Source of the DNA: Bacteroidales bacterium UBA6192 | GTDB taxonomy: Bacteria; Bacteroidota; Bacteroidia; Bacteroidales; F082 | NCBI GenBank assembly: GCA_002422725.1 | Contig: DITE01000064.1 | Span: 1-64,000, forward strand | Direction of reading: 5' to 3' | Length of the DNA: 64,000 bases | Part shown: positions 24,917 to 33,178 of the stretch, in pieces | How positions within the stretch are numbered: the stretch's first letter is position 1 | Layout of the letters: each line of letters opens with the position of its first letter | Notes under the pieces: model-generated | What the model was told of the DNA's origin: nothing | Database searches by the model: none | Seen by the model: the letters and a program-made list of their open reading frames with translations, nothing else | Program-made: the position numbers and the translations under genes

Positions 24917-27115
24917 CTATTGTATTCTCGAAACTTTTTCCACTCCCTTTACTTTAAGTATCTTATGATTTAACTGTTCAAGATGCTCAGTATCTTTAAT
25001 CTGCAACGAAATTTTTCCATCAAATCTTCCATCTTTGGTGTCAAATGAAATGGAACGCATATTCACTTTAAGATCGCTTGAAATAACTTTTGTAATCTCG
25101 CCCACTAACCCAATGGTGTCGATTCCGGTAATTTTAATTGTTACCTGAAAAACCGGGCTATCCTTTACCTCTCTCCACCTCACTTTTAAAATCCGGTAAT
25201 TATACCTGTCCAGTAATCTTGAAGCATTGGGACAGCTAATTCTGTGAATTGTAATTCCATTACTTACTGTGACAAAGCCAAAAACAGAATCGCCCGGTAT
25301 CGGATTGCAACATTTAGCAAGGTTATAATTAACATTGCTTAAAGTGTTGTCAATGATCATGAAATTCTCGGTATCTGTCGTATTAACCGGTGCCGGAACT
25401 TTGATATCATTTTTCCCGTTTTCCCGTTCAGTTTTAGGGCTTGCTTTTTCTGACTCACTAACCAGCATAAGGTGCTTTTTAAGCTCCATCAGATCCACCT
25501 TGCCGGTTGCAATCGAACAATATAGTTCGGCGGCCGATTCAGTTTTATAATGCTTAACAAGATGGTTTACAACATCATCTGAAAGACTGATTTTCCAGTT
25601 CTTCATTTTCCGGAGCAATAATTCCTTACCAACATCCGATTCTTTCAGGTCCTCCTCCTTGATGAATTTTTTTATCTTGTTACGCGCCCTATCGGTAATA
25701 ACAAAATTTAACCAATCAGATTTAGGTTTCTGTTTCTTGCTTGTGACAATCTCCACTTTATCCCCATTGTTCAGAACATGTCGTATGGGAACAATTTTAT
25801 TATTCACTTTTGCTCCGCTACATGAAGAGCCTACCTGTGTATGAATCTCATAGGCAAAGTCAAGAACCGTCGATCCTACAGGAAGCTGTTTAAGATCACC
25901 ATTTGGAGTAAAAATGAATATCTTGTCGGAGTGATAGTGGTTGGCATTGCGATAGGCATAGTCAAAAACCAGCTGATCAGGGTTTTCCAAAACATCTCTC
26001 ACCTGGTTTAGCCATTCTTCGGAGTCTTTCTTTTTATCGCTGGCTTTATATTGCCAATGTGCTGCCTGACCCTTTTCAGCAATATCATCCATACGTTCGC
26101 TCCTTATCTGTACCTCAACCCATTTGTCCATAGGAGCTTTTACAGTGCAGTGCAACGATTCATACCCTGAAGCTTTTGGAGTGGTAATCCAGTCACGAAG
26201 CCGTTTGGGGTTTGGAGTATATATATCACTCACAATTGAATATGCCCTCCAGCAGTCTTCCTTTTCTTTTTTTGGCGAAGTCCTGATGATAATCCGAATG
26301 GCGAATAAATCATATACCTGATCAAAATCAACGTTTTGCGATTTCATCTTCGCCCAGATAGAAGGTATTGATTTTGTTCGCCACTTGATGGAACAATCCA
26401 TCCCCTGGGCAATAAGTTCACGTTGAACAGGCTGGATAAAATCTTGTATGTATGCTTCTTGTTTTTTCTTGGTAGCCTTGATTTTTTCGCTAATTGCCTG
26501 AAAAATCTCAGGGTTCTCAAATTTCATTACCCTTTCTTCAAATTCGGCTTTGATAATATACAGACCAAGCCGATGGGCTATTGGAATATACAGGTGTTTA
26601 ACCTCGTAGACAAACTGTTCCAATTTTGCCTTTTCGTGATCTTCCGGAAATCTGAGGTCGTATAAACGATGGGCAATTTTAAGCAGGATAACCCGAATAT
26701 CATCAACCAATGACAAGAAAAGCTTCCTGAAATTATCTGAATGAAAGGATAATCTTTCAGTACGCAGCTCAGAAACTTTATTGAAACCGTCAATGATGCT
26801 GCTTACTGTTTTACCAAATGTTTTTTCAATTTCGTCGAGTGAATAATCCGACTTAAGATTTATGCCATGAAGCATCGAGCAAATAACTGTTGAAACTCCG
26901 AGCCCAATTTCCGCAACGGCGATGTGAGCAACTTTAATCAGGTGAAGCATATATGGTTTTCCCGAAGAAAGCCTTTGACCCTGATAAACCTTATAGGCCC
27001 ATTCATAGGAAAGGTTGATTCGCTTGATATCAGCAGGTGAGGCATTGGGCTGTATACTTGCAACAAGCTCTAAATGGGCTTCCCTGATAAGTTCTTTTTC
27101 CTGCTCGTTGTACAT
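24917..27115 (-). CDS. Long RelA/SpoT homologue, (p)ppGpp synthetase with degenerate hydrolase domain
   Basis: A 732-residue RSH protein with HD, synthetase, TGS and ACT domains in the usual order. The synthetase part looks intact: RTKSIPSIWAKMKSQ, FDQVYDLFAIRI, WITTPKASGYESLHCTV and WVEVQIRSERMDDIAEKGQAAHW. The TGS domain (FIFTPNGDLKQLPVGSTVLDFAYEIH) and C-terminal ACT domain are present. The hydrolase part is not: H58 and H83 remain, but the HDxxED motif reads HGINLK (H83-G84, L87-K88), and the later IKLADRLHN motif reads LKIAHRLYD (D to H at 149, N to D at 153). It is therefore best read as a RelA-like synthetase without ppGpp hydrolysis. A terminator separates it from floA upstream. Confidence 0.88.
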   Translation of the reverse strand: MYNEQEKELIREAHLELVASIQPNASPADIKRINLSYEWAYKVYQGQRLSSGKPYMLHLIKVAHIAVAEIGLGVSTVICSMLHGINLKSDYSLDEIEKTFGKTVSSIIDGFNKVSELRTERLSFHSDNFRKLFLSLVDDIRVILLKIAHRLYDLRFPEDHEKAKLEQFVYEVKHLYIPIAHRLGLYIIKAEFEERVMKFENPEIFQAISEKIKATKKKQEAYIQDFIQPVQRELIAQGMDCSIKWRTKSIPSIWAKMKSQNVDFDQVYDLFAIRIIIRTSPKKEKEDCWRAYSIVSDIYTPNPKRLRDWITTPKASGYESLHCTVKAPMDKWVEVQIRSERMDDIAEKGQAAHWQYKASDKKKDSEEWLNQVRDVLENPDQLVFDYAYRNANHYHSDKIFIFTPNGDLKQLPVGSTVLDFAYEIHTQVGSSCSGAKVNNKIVPIRHVLNNGDKVEIVTSKKQKPKSDWLNFVITDRARNKIKKFIKEEDLKESDVGKELLLRKMKNWKISLSDDVVNHLVKHYKTESAAELYCSIATGKVDLMELKKHLMLVSESEKASPKTERENGKNDIKVPAPVNTTDTENFMIIDNTLSNVNYNLAKCCNPIPGDSVFGFVTVSNGITIHRISCPNASRLLDRYNYRILKVRWREVKDSPVFQVTIKITGIDTIGLVGEITKVISSDLKVNMRSISFDTKDGRFDGKISLQIKDTEHLEQLNHKILKVKGVEKVSRIQ

Positions 27116-27136
27116 TATAAGACAATCATCTTTCTA

Positions 27137-27144
27137 CAAATATA
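27137..27144 (-). promoter_or_regulatory. -7 box of the RelA/SpoT gene
   Basis: Read on the minus strand, TATATTTG lies 21 bases before the ATG at 27115 and just downstream of the floA terminator. A -33 element is not clear. Confidence 0.45.
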
Positions 27145-27160
27145 CATTAAAATGAAAAGA

Positions 27161-27199
27161 AAAAAGCGTTTGGATCAGAGATGATGCAAACGCTTTTTT
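27161..27199 (-). terminator. Terminator of the clpS-nfeD-floA operon
   Basis: Perfect 12-base arms AAAAAGCGTTTG and CAAACGCTTTTT around a 14-base loop, with T runs on both strands, 18 bases downstream of the floA stop. Confidence 0.88.
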
Positions 27200-27216
27200 A
27201 AAAGAAATAAAAAAAA

Positions 27217-28224
27217 TTATTTTGAAATCTCGCCTTTACCACCTGCCTTGCCTGAGTGGCCGGTCAAAGGATCTGAAATGGATTCCCTCATTTTGGTATC
27301 AGCCTGTATATTCTGGAACTTATAATAATCCATAATGCCAAGATTACCCGACTTGAACGCTTCTGCAATAGCCTGAGGAATCATGGCTTCAGCCTGAATA
27401 ACGTGTGCTCTGGCTTCCTGAGCCTTGGCTCGCATTTCCTGTTCATAGGCAACTGCCATAGCACGACGCTCTTCTGCTTTGGCCTGAGCTATGTTTTTAT
27501 CTGCATTGGCCTGATCTATCTGCAACACCGCACCAATATTTTTTCCAATATCAATATCTGCAATATCGATGGACAGAATTTCAAATGCAGTACCAGAATC
27601 AAGTCCTTTTTTGAGCACCACTTTTGAAATTGAATCAGGATTCTCCAGTACAGATTTATGAGAATCGGCTGAACCGATTGACGAAACAATGCCTTCTCCA
27701 ACGCGTGCAAGAATTGTTTCTTCGCCTGCACCACCTACCAGTTGACGGATATTTGCCCTGACAGTTACACGTGCCAGTGCAATCAATTGAATTCCGTCTT
27801 TAGCAACTGCAGCAACTTTCTTTGTGTCAATCACTTTTGGGTTCACCGACATTTGAACGGCCTGAAAAACATCACGGCCTGCCAGATCGATGGCTGATGC
27901 AATTTTGAAAGTCAGGTCCATATTGGCTTTGTCTGCTGATATTAGAGCATTAACAACCTGTTGAACCTTTCCGCCAGCCAGATAATGGGCTTCAAGATCA
28001 TCGCGTTCAAGCTTTATACCAGCTTTGGTAGCAGCGATCATACTTGTTACAATGAGTGATGGCGGCACTTTTCGCCAACGCATCAACACCAGTTGTAACA
28101 ATGAAACTTTAACCCCTGAAACCAAGGCTGTGAACCAAAGTCCAACGGGAATAAAATAGAACAAAAACCAGATTAGAAAAATGGCACCTAAGCCAATAGC
28201 AATAACAACATACATGTCTTCCAT
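27217..28224 (-). CDS. floA: Flotillin-like protein FloA
   Basis: A 335-residue flotillin-like membrane scaffold (UPF0365/YqfA). An N-terminal hydrophobic hairpin (VIAIGLGAIFLIWFLFYFIP) is followed by the MRWRKVPPSLIVTSMIAATKAGI segment, an SPFH-like domain with VNPKVIDTKKVAAVAKDGIQL and RANIRQLVGGAGEETILARVGEG, and a long Ala/Glu-rich coiled coil ending in EAMIPQAIAEAF and GNLGIMDYYKFQNIQADT. FloA organises membrane microdomains. It lies two bases after nfeD, the normal partner of flotillins, and shares a transcript with it and clpS. Confidence 0.95.
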   Translation of the reverse strand: MEDMYVVIAIGLGAIFLIWFLFYFIPVGLWFTALVSGVKVSLLQLVLMRWRKVPPSLIVTSMIAATKAGIKLERDDLEAHYLAGGKVQQVVNALISADKANMDLTFKIASAIDLAGRDVFQAVQMSVNPKVIDTKKVAAVAKDGIQLIALARVTVRANIRQLVGGAGEETILARVGEGIVSSIGSADSHKSVLENPDSISKVVLKKGLDSGTAFEILSIDIADIDIGKNIGAVLQIDQANADKNIAQAKAEERRAMAVAYEQEMRAKAQEARAHVIQAEAMIPQAIAEAFKSGNLGIMDYYKFQNIQADTKMRESISDPLTGHSGKAGGKGEISK

Positions 28225-28226
28225 GA

Positions 28227-28703
28227 TTAATTTTGTTTAGGTTTAATATAAATCTTACTCTTTTCAATTTTAATTACTTCTATATCAATCTCTTCATCAA
28301 TAAATTCAGACCGGGAATGCACCTCAAAGAATTGTCCGTTTATCAGCGCTTTGCCACCAGGCGTGCATCGGGATATTGTTCGACCGAAATCACCCTGCTT
28401 TACATCATTTTCGTCAATTACATTGACCTTGCTGTCAATATTGCGTTTCAGCATCGCTTTCTCCCAGGTTTTTGATCGGAGTGCGTAAACAAGAGCACTA
28501 ATATTCAAGATAATGGTCACTGCCAGAGTCGAATGCCCTGCTAAGTCGCCTTCCCTTGTGTAGGCTATCCACACACCAATAACCATCAGCACAAAGCCAA
28601 TTACACCTGCCAACCCACCACCAGGTATTACCAATATCTCCAGCAACACCATCAATAACCCTATAGCCAGTAAAGCAATGATAACAGTCCACATATTATT
28701 CAA
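28227..28703 (-). CDS. NfeD family membrane protein
   Basis: A 158-residue protein of the short NfeD type: two or three transmembrane helices (WTVIIALLAIGLLMVLLEILVIPGGGLAGVIG and GFVLMVIGVWIAY, and ILNISALVYAL), then a C-terminal OB-fold domain with GDFGRTISRCTPGGKALINGQFFEVHSR. The NfeD OB domain interacts with the flotillin encoded immediately downstream. It overlaps the end of clpS by eight bases. There is no protease domain, so it is the short form. Confidence 0.9.
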   Translation of the reverse strand: MNNMWTVIIALLAIGLLMVLLEILVIPGGGLAGVIGFVLMVIGVWIAYTREGDLAGHSTLAVTIILNISALVYALRSKTWEKAMLKRNIDSKVNVIDENDVKQGDFGRTISRCTPGGKALINGQFFEVHSRSEFIDEEIDIEVIKIEKSKIYIKPKQN

Positions 28704-28974
28704 TTTTTGCAGTTAGGGTGCGGTTGGTCAATTCCTGATAAACAGGCTTTAATTCATTGAAAGTACCTGATTTTACGGCACATTTTCCTTTGTAATGAAC
28801 AATCCAGGTACAGGTTTCGGCTTGCTCTGGTGCATGCTCACAAACTTCGATCAAGGTTTCGATGACAAAATCAAAGGTGTTGAAATCATCATTGTACAGA
28901 ACGATTTCGTAAAGCTTCTCAGCTTTAGCATCCGGCACATCAACGGGTGATAATTTTTCCTTAACCATTGTCAA
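28696..28974 (-). CDS. clpS: ATP-dependent Clp protease adaptor ClpS
   Basis: A 92-residue adaptor that delivers N-degron substrates to ClpAP. It has a flexible N-terminal tail, the YEIVLYNDDFNTFDFVIETL strand-helix with the N-end-binding residues, HAPEQAE and VHYKGKCAVKSGTF. All core positions are recognisable. It is the first gene of clpS-nfeD-floA; the coupling of an N-end-rule adaptor with flotillin genes looks like simple co-location. A second ATG two codons in could also be used. Confidence 0.93.
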   Translation of the reverse strand: MTMVKEKLSPVDVPDAKAEKLYEIVLYNDDFNTFDFVIETLIEVCEHAPEQAETCTWIVHYKGKCAVKSGTFNELKPVYQELTNRTLTAKIE

Positions 28975-29068
28975 TTGAATTGAGTTGATAAAAGTATAAA
29001 AAAAAGTGTGTTTTTGCCCAACTTTCGATAATTATTCTTTGATAGTTCCCAAAAAAACTGAAACAAAC

Positions 29069-29076
29069 TACTTTTG
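29069..29076 (+). promoter_or_regulatory. -7 box directly upstream of the NUDIX gene
   Basis: TACTTTTG at 29069-29076 lies only four bases before ATG 29081. If used, the message would be nearly leaderless. A TTTG at 29038 is 27 bases away, longer than usual. Confidence 0.4.
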
Positions 29077-29080
29077 CGAA

Positions 29081-29728
29081 ATGTTATCGCAGCACATTAA
29101 CCAATTTGATTCATTTATAAGTTCGCTTGAGATTAAAATTCGTGGAATTTTACCTGGTGAAAAAGCCCATTTGAAGATGATTCCTGAAAACAGGAAATCA
29201 CTAATTCAACCGCTTTATGATTCAAGCAAAGCAAGGCAAAGCGCAGTGCTGATACTGCTGTTTCAGGAAGATGGAAAAACTAAAACTGTCTTCATCAAAC
29301 GTAACACTTATGTAGGTGTACACAGCGGCCAAATATCTTTTCCCGGTGGAAGATTTGAAGAATCTGACAGTAGTTTGCTGGAAACAGCATTGCGTGAGGC
29401 CGAAGAAGAAGTAAATATTCCCTCATCAGAAGTATGCGTTATTGGAATGCTTAGTCCACTTTTTATTCAGGCCAGCAACTTTGAAGTATTACCTGTGGTT
29501 GGTTATTTGAAAAAAGTTCCAACACTTATTCCTGACCCCACGGAGGTTGAATCAGTTTTCACCTGTGAAGTAGAAGTTTTTTTTCAGCCAAACGCTAAAC
29601 AAACTATAGAAATCGAATTAATAAATAAGACCAAAATCAAAGCACCGTGTTTCATGGTAAGCGATTTTTGCATCTGGGGAGCAACCTCAATGATATTGAG
29701 TGAACTTATCGAACTGATAAACAACTGA
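29081..29728 (+). CDS. NUDIX hydrolase, CoA pyrophosphatase-like
   Basis: A 215-residue NUDIX enzyme. The NUDIX box is GRFEESDSSLLETALREAEE followed by EV (about residues 93-115), preceded by YVGVHSGQISFPGG, which is the UPF0035/CoAse signature, and the N-terminal KAHLKMIPENRKS matches the same group. These enzymes cleave CoA to 4'-phosphopantetheine and 3',5'-ADP. ATG 29081 is used rather than the upstream codon at 29006, because 29006 lies before the -7 box and adds a non-conserved peptide. Adjacent genes are divergent clpS and the convergent OsmC gene, with no functional link. Confidence 0.88.
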   Translation: MLSQHINQFDSFISSLEIKIRGILPGEKAHLKMIPENRKSLIQPLYDSSKARQSAVLILLFQEDGKTKTVFIKRNTYVGVHSGQISFPGGRFEESDSSLLETALREAEEEVNIPSSEVCVIGMLSPLFIQASNFEVLPVVGYLKKVPTLIPDPTEVESVFTCEVEVFFQPNAKQTIEIELINKTKIKAPCFMVSDFCIWGATSMILSELIELINN

Positions 29729-29733
29729 ATTCG

Positions 29734-30150
29734 TTAATCCAGAATGATAATATCGCTGGTAATCGTCGCACCTTTTTTTAGCAATTCGCTAACACCGCAA
29801 TATCTCTCCTGAGACAAACTTACTGCCTTCTCTAGTTTTTCCATATCGAGGTTTTCACCTCTGAATTCGTAGCGGATATGAATTTTATGGTAATACTTCG
29901 GATGCTCTTCGGTTAATTCTCCATCAACCGAAACATTAAAATACTCAGGCTCGATACGCATTTTTTTTAGAATGGACACTACATCCATGCCTGTACATCC
30001 TCCGAGTGATGCCAGTGTAAGCGGCTTAGGCCTTGGGCCACTATTGTGACCTCCAACACTTTCGTCAGCGTCTAATGCAATTTTGAAGCCATTTACATTG
30101 GCTTCGAAGGCCATATTACCCGTCCAGGTAACTTCAACTTTATTGTTCAT
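29734..30150 (-). CDS. OsmC family protein
   Basis: A 138-residue OsmC-type protein, last gene of the cobalamin-riboswitch operon. It has GGHNSGPRPKPLTLASLGGCTGMDVVSILKK, with the first reactive Cys in GGCTGMD, and the second in QERYCGVSELLKKGA. OsmC/Ohr proteins reduce organic peroxides with these two cysteines. ATG 30150 is taken as the start, 13 bases after the stop of the BtuG-like gene; a longer reading frame to 30342 runs back through that gene and is not credible. Why a peroxidase-like protein sits at the end of a B12 uptake operon is unclear; read-through past the uptake genes is the simplest reading. Confidence 0.9.
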   Translation of the reverse strand: MNNKVEVTWTGNMAFEANVNGFKIALDADESVGGHNSGPRPKPLTLASLGGCTGMDVVSILKKMRIEPEYFNVSVDGELTEEHPKYYHKIHIRYEFRGENLDMEKLEKAVSLSQERYCGVSELLKKGATITSDIIILD

Positions 30151-30163
30151 ATTGAGTTGTGAT

Positions 30164-31216
30164 TTAGTTAAATACAATTTGTCCGGGAATAACCCCGGAT
30201 TTAATTGAGTCAATAAGCGTGCCATTCGATTGAAAACGATAGATGTACCCATCCTGAACATAATTTTTTGCATCAGACACAACAATTTGATTGTTTGAAG
30301 GATCGATGGCCAAAGCGTAAAAAGTTCTGTTCTCAGATTCAATTAAGGGCAATAAAGGCAGTTGGGAATCTTGAATTGAAAGCCTGTAAATATCCTGATT
30401 TATAAAATATAGCGTATCGCCGGTCAAATTAACAGTCAGTTGGTTTGGCGAAAAAGCAATGTCCGGAAAAATGAATTTCTTTTGAATTTCATGAGAAGTA
30501 GTGTTGATTCGTAAAAGTGCCGGAATCTCTTCATTCATATATCCACCACTGCACAATACCCACAAAAACCCTTCACTATCAACCACCATACTGTTGGGCT
30601 CTTTGACAACAACGATGCTATCAATCACCCTATCCACTTCTGGATCAATTACCTGAATTGTGTTATTAGGCTTAGTAGTGTAATAATCAGACCAGTTGCA
30701 AGCGAATACTTTATTGTTGACGAATACCATGTTCTCGACACTTTTGCCTGTGTAGATCTTATCGGTAATGTTAAAACTGATCGGATCAACAACAGCTATT
30801 TCAGGACGTTGAATATCTGAAACATACGCTTTCCCTTGATGAATAAAACACATAAAACGGGGAGACTGAAGTCCGGTGATTTTGCCTACATAAGAAGCAT
30901 CGTTTTTATCTATCACATAGATTATTCCACTGTTATTGACCACAATGAAACCATAATTTTCCCAAAGAACCATGCTTTGCGCCACATCACCCAGTGGAAC
31001 ATTATTTACTTTATAAAAGATGTGATTTGTCATTTTGGCAGAATCTGTATTAAAAAATGACAAGCTTGCATTTGCAAGGGTGAAATTGCCCTGATTGATT
31101 ATAAAAAAGCCCTTCCCGAGCGATCCAAACGGAGGAGGATCGACCATGACTGTTTCGTCCTGACACGAAAAAAAACCAATCACAGCAAGAATCAAGAAAT
31201 AGTGCCTGAGTTTCAT
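30164..31216 (-). CDS. BtuG-like surface lipoprotein, cobalamin-binding beta-propeller (DUF5074 type)
   Basis: A 350-residue lipoprotein: signal peptide to the lipobox FFSC (Cys about 18). The mature part opens with KGFFIINQGNFTLANASLSFF and then repeats YVNE-type propeller blades (VYVIDKN, AYVSDIQRPEIAVVDP, NSMVVDSEGFLWVLCSGG, FYALAIDPSNNQIVVSDA). This is the pattern of BtuG, the surface-exposed propeller that captures cobalamin for BtuB in Bacteroides. It lies six bases after the receptor gene in an operon governed by a cobalamin riboswitch, which supports that role. Binding residues cannot be named from sequence alone. Confidence 0.82.
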   Translation of the reverse strand: MKLRHYFLILAVIGFFSCQDETVMVDPPPFGSLGKGFFIINQGNFTLANASLSFFNTDSAKMTNHIFYKVNNVPLGDVAQSMVLWENYGFIVVNNSGIIYVIDKNDASYVGKITGLQSPRFMCFIHQGKAYVSDIQRPEIAVVDPISFNITDKIYTGKSVENMVFVNNKVFACNWSDYYTTKPNNTIQVIDPEVDRVIDSIVVVKEPNSMVVDSEGFLWVLCSGGYMNEEIPALLRINTTSHEIQKKFIFPDIAFSPNQLTVNLTGDTLYFINQDIYRLSIQDSQLPLLPLIESENRTFYALAIDPSNNQIVVSDAKNYVQDGYIYRFQSNGTLIDSIKSGVIPGQIVFN

Positions 31217-31222
31217 TTACAT

Positions 31223-33178
31223 CTAATTTATTTTATATCTGATACTTATACCAAAATGACGACCTGGCATTGGGCGCCACAAAACAGCCTGATACTGCTT
31301 ATCGAATAGATTGTTAACAAATACCTCAGTCATGAAATCGCCTTTCAACCAGATGAACTTTCTCCCAACTGTAACATTGTGAGTCATGTAGGCACGGAGA
31401 TGGTTAACCAACACCTCGTCACCATTCATGCTGGCATTCCGCTTGCCAACATAAGCTGTTGAATAACGTAAATAGTTGTCATACAATGATATATGTAACA
31501 AAACATTTGCCTGATGTTTGGGCACATAAATCAATTGCTTCCCCGAAGTGTTTTCAATCTTGGCGACCGGGCTTTCATCCGTTGTCAATGTATAGGTATA
31601 ATGTGTAGCTAGCTGGATATCAAAAATATACCATTCTCCCGTCATTTTGTAATTGGTTTCAACACCTTGCGCTATGACTCTTGCAATATTAACCGGTGTC
31701 CAGAATCTGTATGATGTAGGTCTCCATTGTATCCAGTCACTGATATCAGCATAAAATACATTAAACCCAATGTGATGAATGAAGTTGCCCGTTTTCGGCA
31801 TCCAGTGAATGGACAAATCCATACCCTTACTCTTTTCAGGTCTAAGCATTGAGTTTCCACCCGGAAACCAATACAGGTCATTTAGACCAGGATAACGCAA
31901 ATTAGTGCTGTAGCCCGAACCAATAGTTATTGGGATGGAACGGATTGGCTTAACAATGAATTCTATTGCCGGATTGACATCTGAAAATTTGTTATTCACC
32001 CATTCCTTTCGCAGATTAAAACTAGTGGTAAGCCAATCGCCGGTTTTATATCGGCTACCTATCTGAAGCGAAAGTTTCTGACGACTTTGTGTTGAATGAT
32101 AGTTTGTGGTTTCAACACGCTCGAAATCAGATAGCAGTTTTCCAAACACCACCCAACCCGGCTTCAGTTGCTGTTCGGATGAAATCATTGAACGAAAACC
32201 TTCCGAATGGTTTTTTGAGTTAATAAGTGTCACTATTTCGTCCGGGTTTTCCGAGCTTGTTGTTTGAAGAAAATAATGCTGATCTTCAATAAACCAGGAG
32301 GTTTTCAGGTCAATTTTTCCATTTTTCCAAAAATGTTTGTATGACAGTATACTCCGGTGAAACTTGTCATGCTGAAACTCTTTTGGATCACCTCCCCGCG
32401 AAATATTTGTCATAATAGGTGGCAGGTTGTGGTCATTCCACTGATGCCAGGAGTGAAAACCAATTACTCCGTTTTTACCATTTGCAATATATACCTCCTG
32501 CATGAAACCAAAGTCAGTAAAATCAGCATTTGACTGTTTCATCATCACTGAAGGCAGTACCCCATTGTTGAAATACTCAAAGTCATTTTTAGCTGACTTT
32601 CGAAAAAATCTTGATCGCACACTTATGATTTTATTACTGTAACCAATCGTTGCAAAAGTTCCAGATTGGGAGAAGCCCGATAAGTTTTGTGTGACATCAA
32701 GGTTCCATTTCCTGTCGAATGCAGGTCTGTTATTCATCATCACAACCCCACCCAAGCCACCTGACCATGATGATGATGCCTGGCTTCCCCAAGCCAGCCC
32801 AATCTGGTCGGCAAAGTGCAAAGGAATTGTAGAAAAATCAACAGAGCCCAGGTTTGGCGTATTGATGGGTATGTCATTCCACAAAACAAGGGTGTGGTTG
32901 GCAGATGTGCCCCGAAACGAGGCAGTGGATATTCCACCAGGACCATTTGACTTAATATTGATATGACTTCCATACTGCAACAATTGACCCAGATCGGCAG
33001 CATGAAATCCGGCAAGGCTGAGACTATCAAACTGCTTTTCCATCATTGATTGTGCAGGGTGCTTTCCATGTATTTCAACAGTAGATAAATTTACCGTATC
33101 AGGAATATCTGCACGACAGAATAATGACGGTAATAAAACAGCCGTAAAAAAAATGATATGTTTCAAATGGGTTTTCAA
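31223..33178 (-). CDS. btuB: TonB-dependent cobalamin receptor, BtuB-like
   Basis: A 651-residue outer-membrane receptor. After a signal peptide (to about residue 23) come a TonB-box-like NLSTVEIHG, a plug domain with LLQYGSHINIKSNGPGGIS and ASFRGTSANHTLVLWNDIPIN, and a 22-strand-type barrel ending ...GRHFGISIRYKIN with a C-terminal aromatic-rich strand. It lacks the carboxypeptidase-like N-terminal domain of SusC proteins, which fits a vitamin receptor. It overlaps the preceding surface-protein gene by four bases and precedes the BtuG-like gene. Ligand is inferred from the riboswitch upstream, not from the barrel sequence. Confidence 0.88.
   Translation of the reverse strand: MKTHLKHIIFFTAVLLPSLFCRADIPDTVNLSTVEIHGKHPAQSMMEKQFDSLSLAGFHAADLGQLLQYGSHINIKSNGPGGISTASFRGTSANHTLVLWNDIPINTPNLGSVDFSTIPLHFADQIGLAWGSQASSSWSGGLGGVVMMNNRPAFDRKWNLDVTQNLSGFSQSGTFATIGYSNKIISVRSRFFRKSAKNDFEYFNNGVLPSVMMKQSNADFTDFGFMQEVYIANGKNGVIGFHSWHQWNDHNLPPIMTNISRGGDPKEFQHDKFHRSILSYKHFWKNGKIDLKTSWFIEDQHYFLQTTSSENPDEIVTLINSKNHSEGFRSMISSEQQLKPGWVVFGKLLSDFERVETTNYHSTQSRQKLSLQIGSRYKTGDWLTTSFNLRKEWVNNKFSDVNPAIEFIVKPIRSIPITIGSGYSTNLRYPGLNDLYWFPGGNSMLRPEKSKGMDLSIHWMPKTGNFIHHIGFNVFYADISDWIQWRPTSYRFWTPVNIARVIAQGVETNYKMTGEWYIFDIQLATHYTYTLTTDESPVAKIENTSGKQLIYVPKHQANVLLHISLYDNYLRYSTAYVGKRNASMNGDEVLVNHLRAYMTHNVTVGRKFIWLKGDFMTEVFVNNLFDKQYQAVLWRPMPGRHFGISIRYKIN

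Noticed and set aside
30151..30342. Long N-terminal extension of the OsmC gene to 30342
   Set aside because: It runs antiparallel in frame through the BtuG-like gene and has no conserved sequence; ATG 30150 gives the normal OsmC length.
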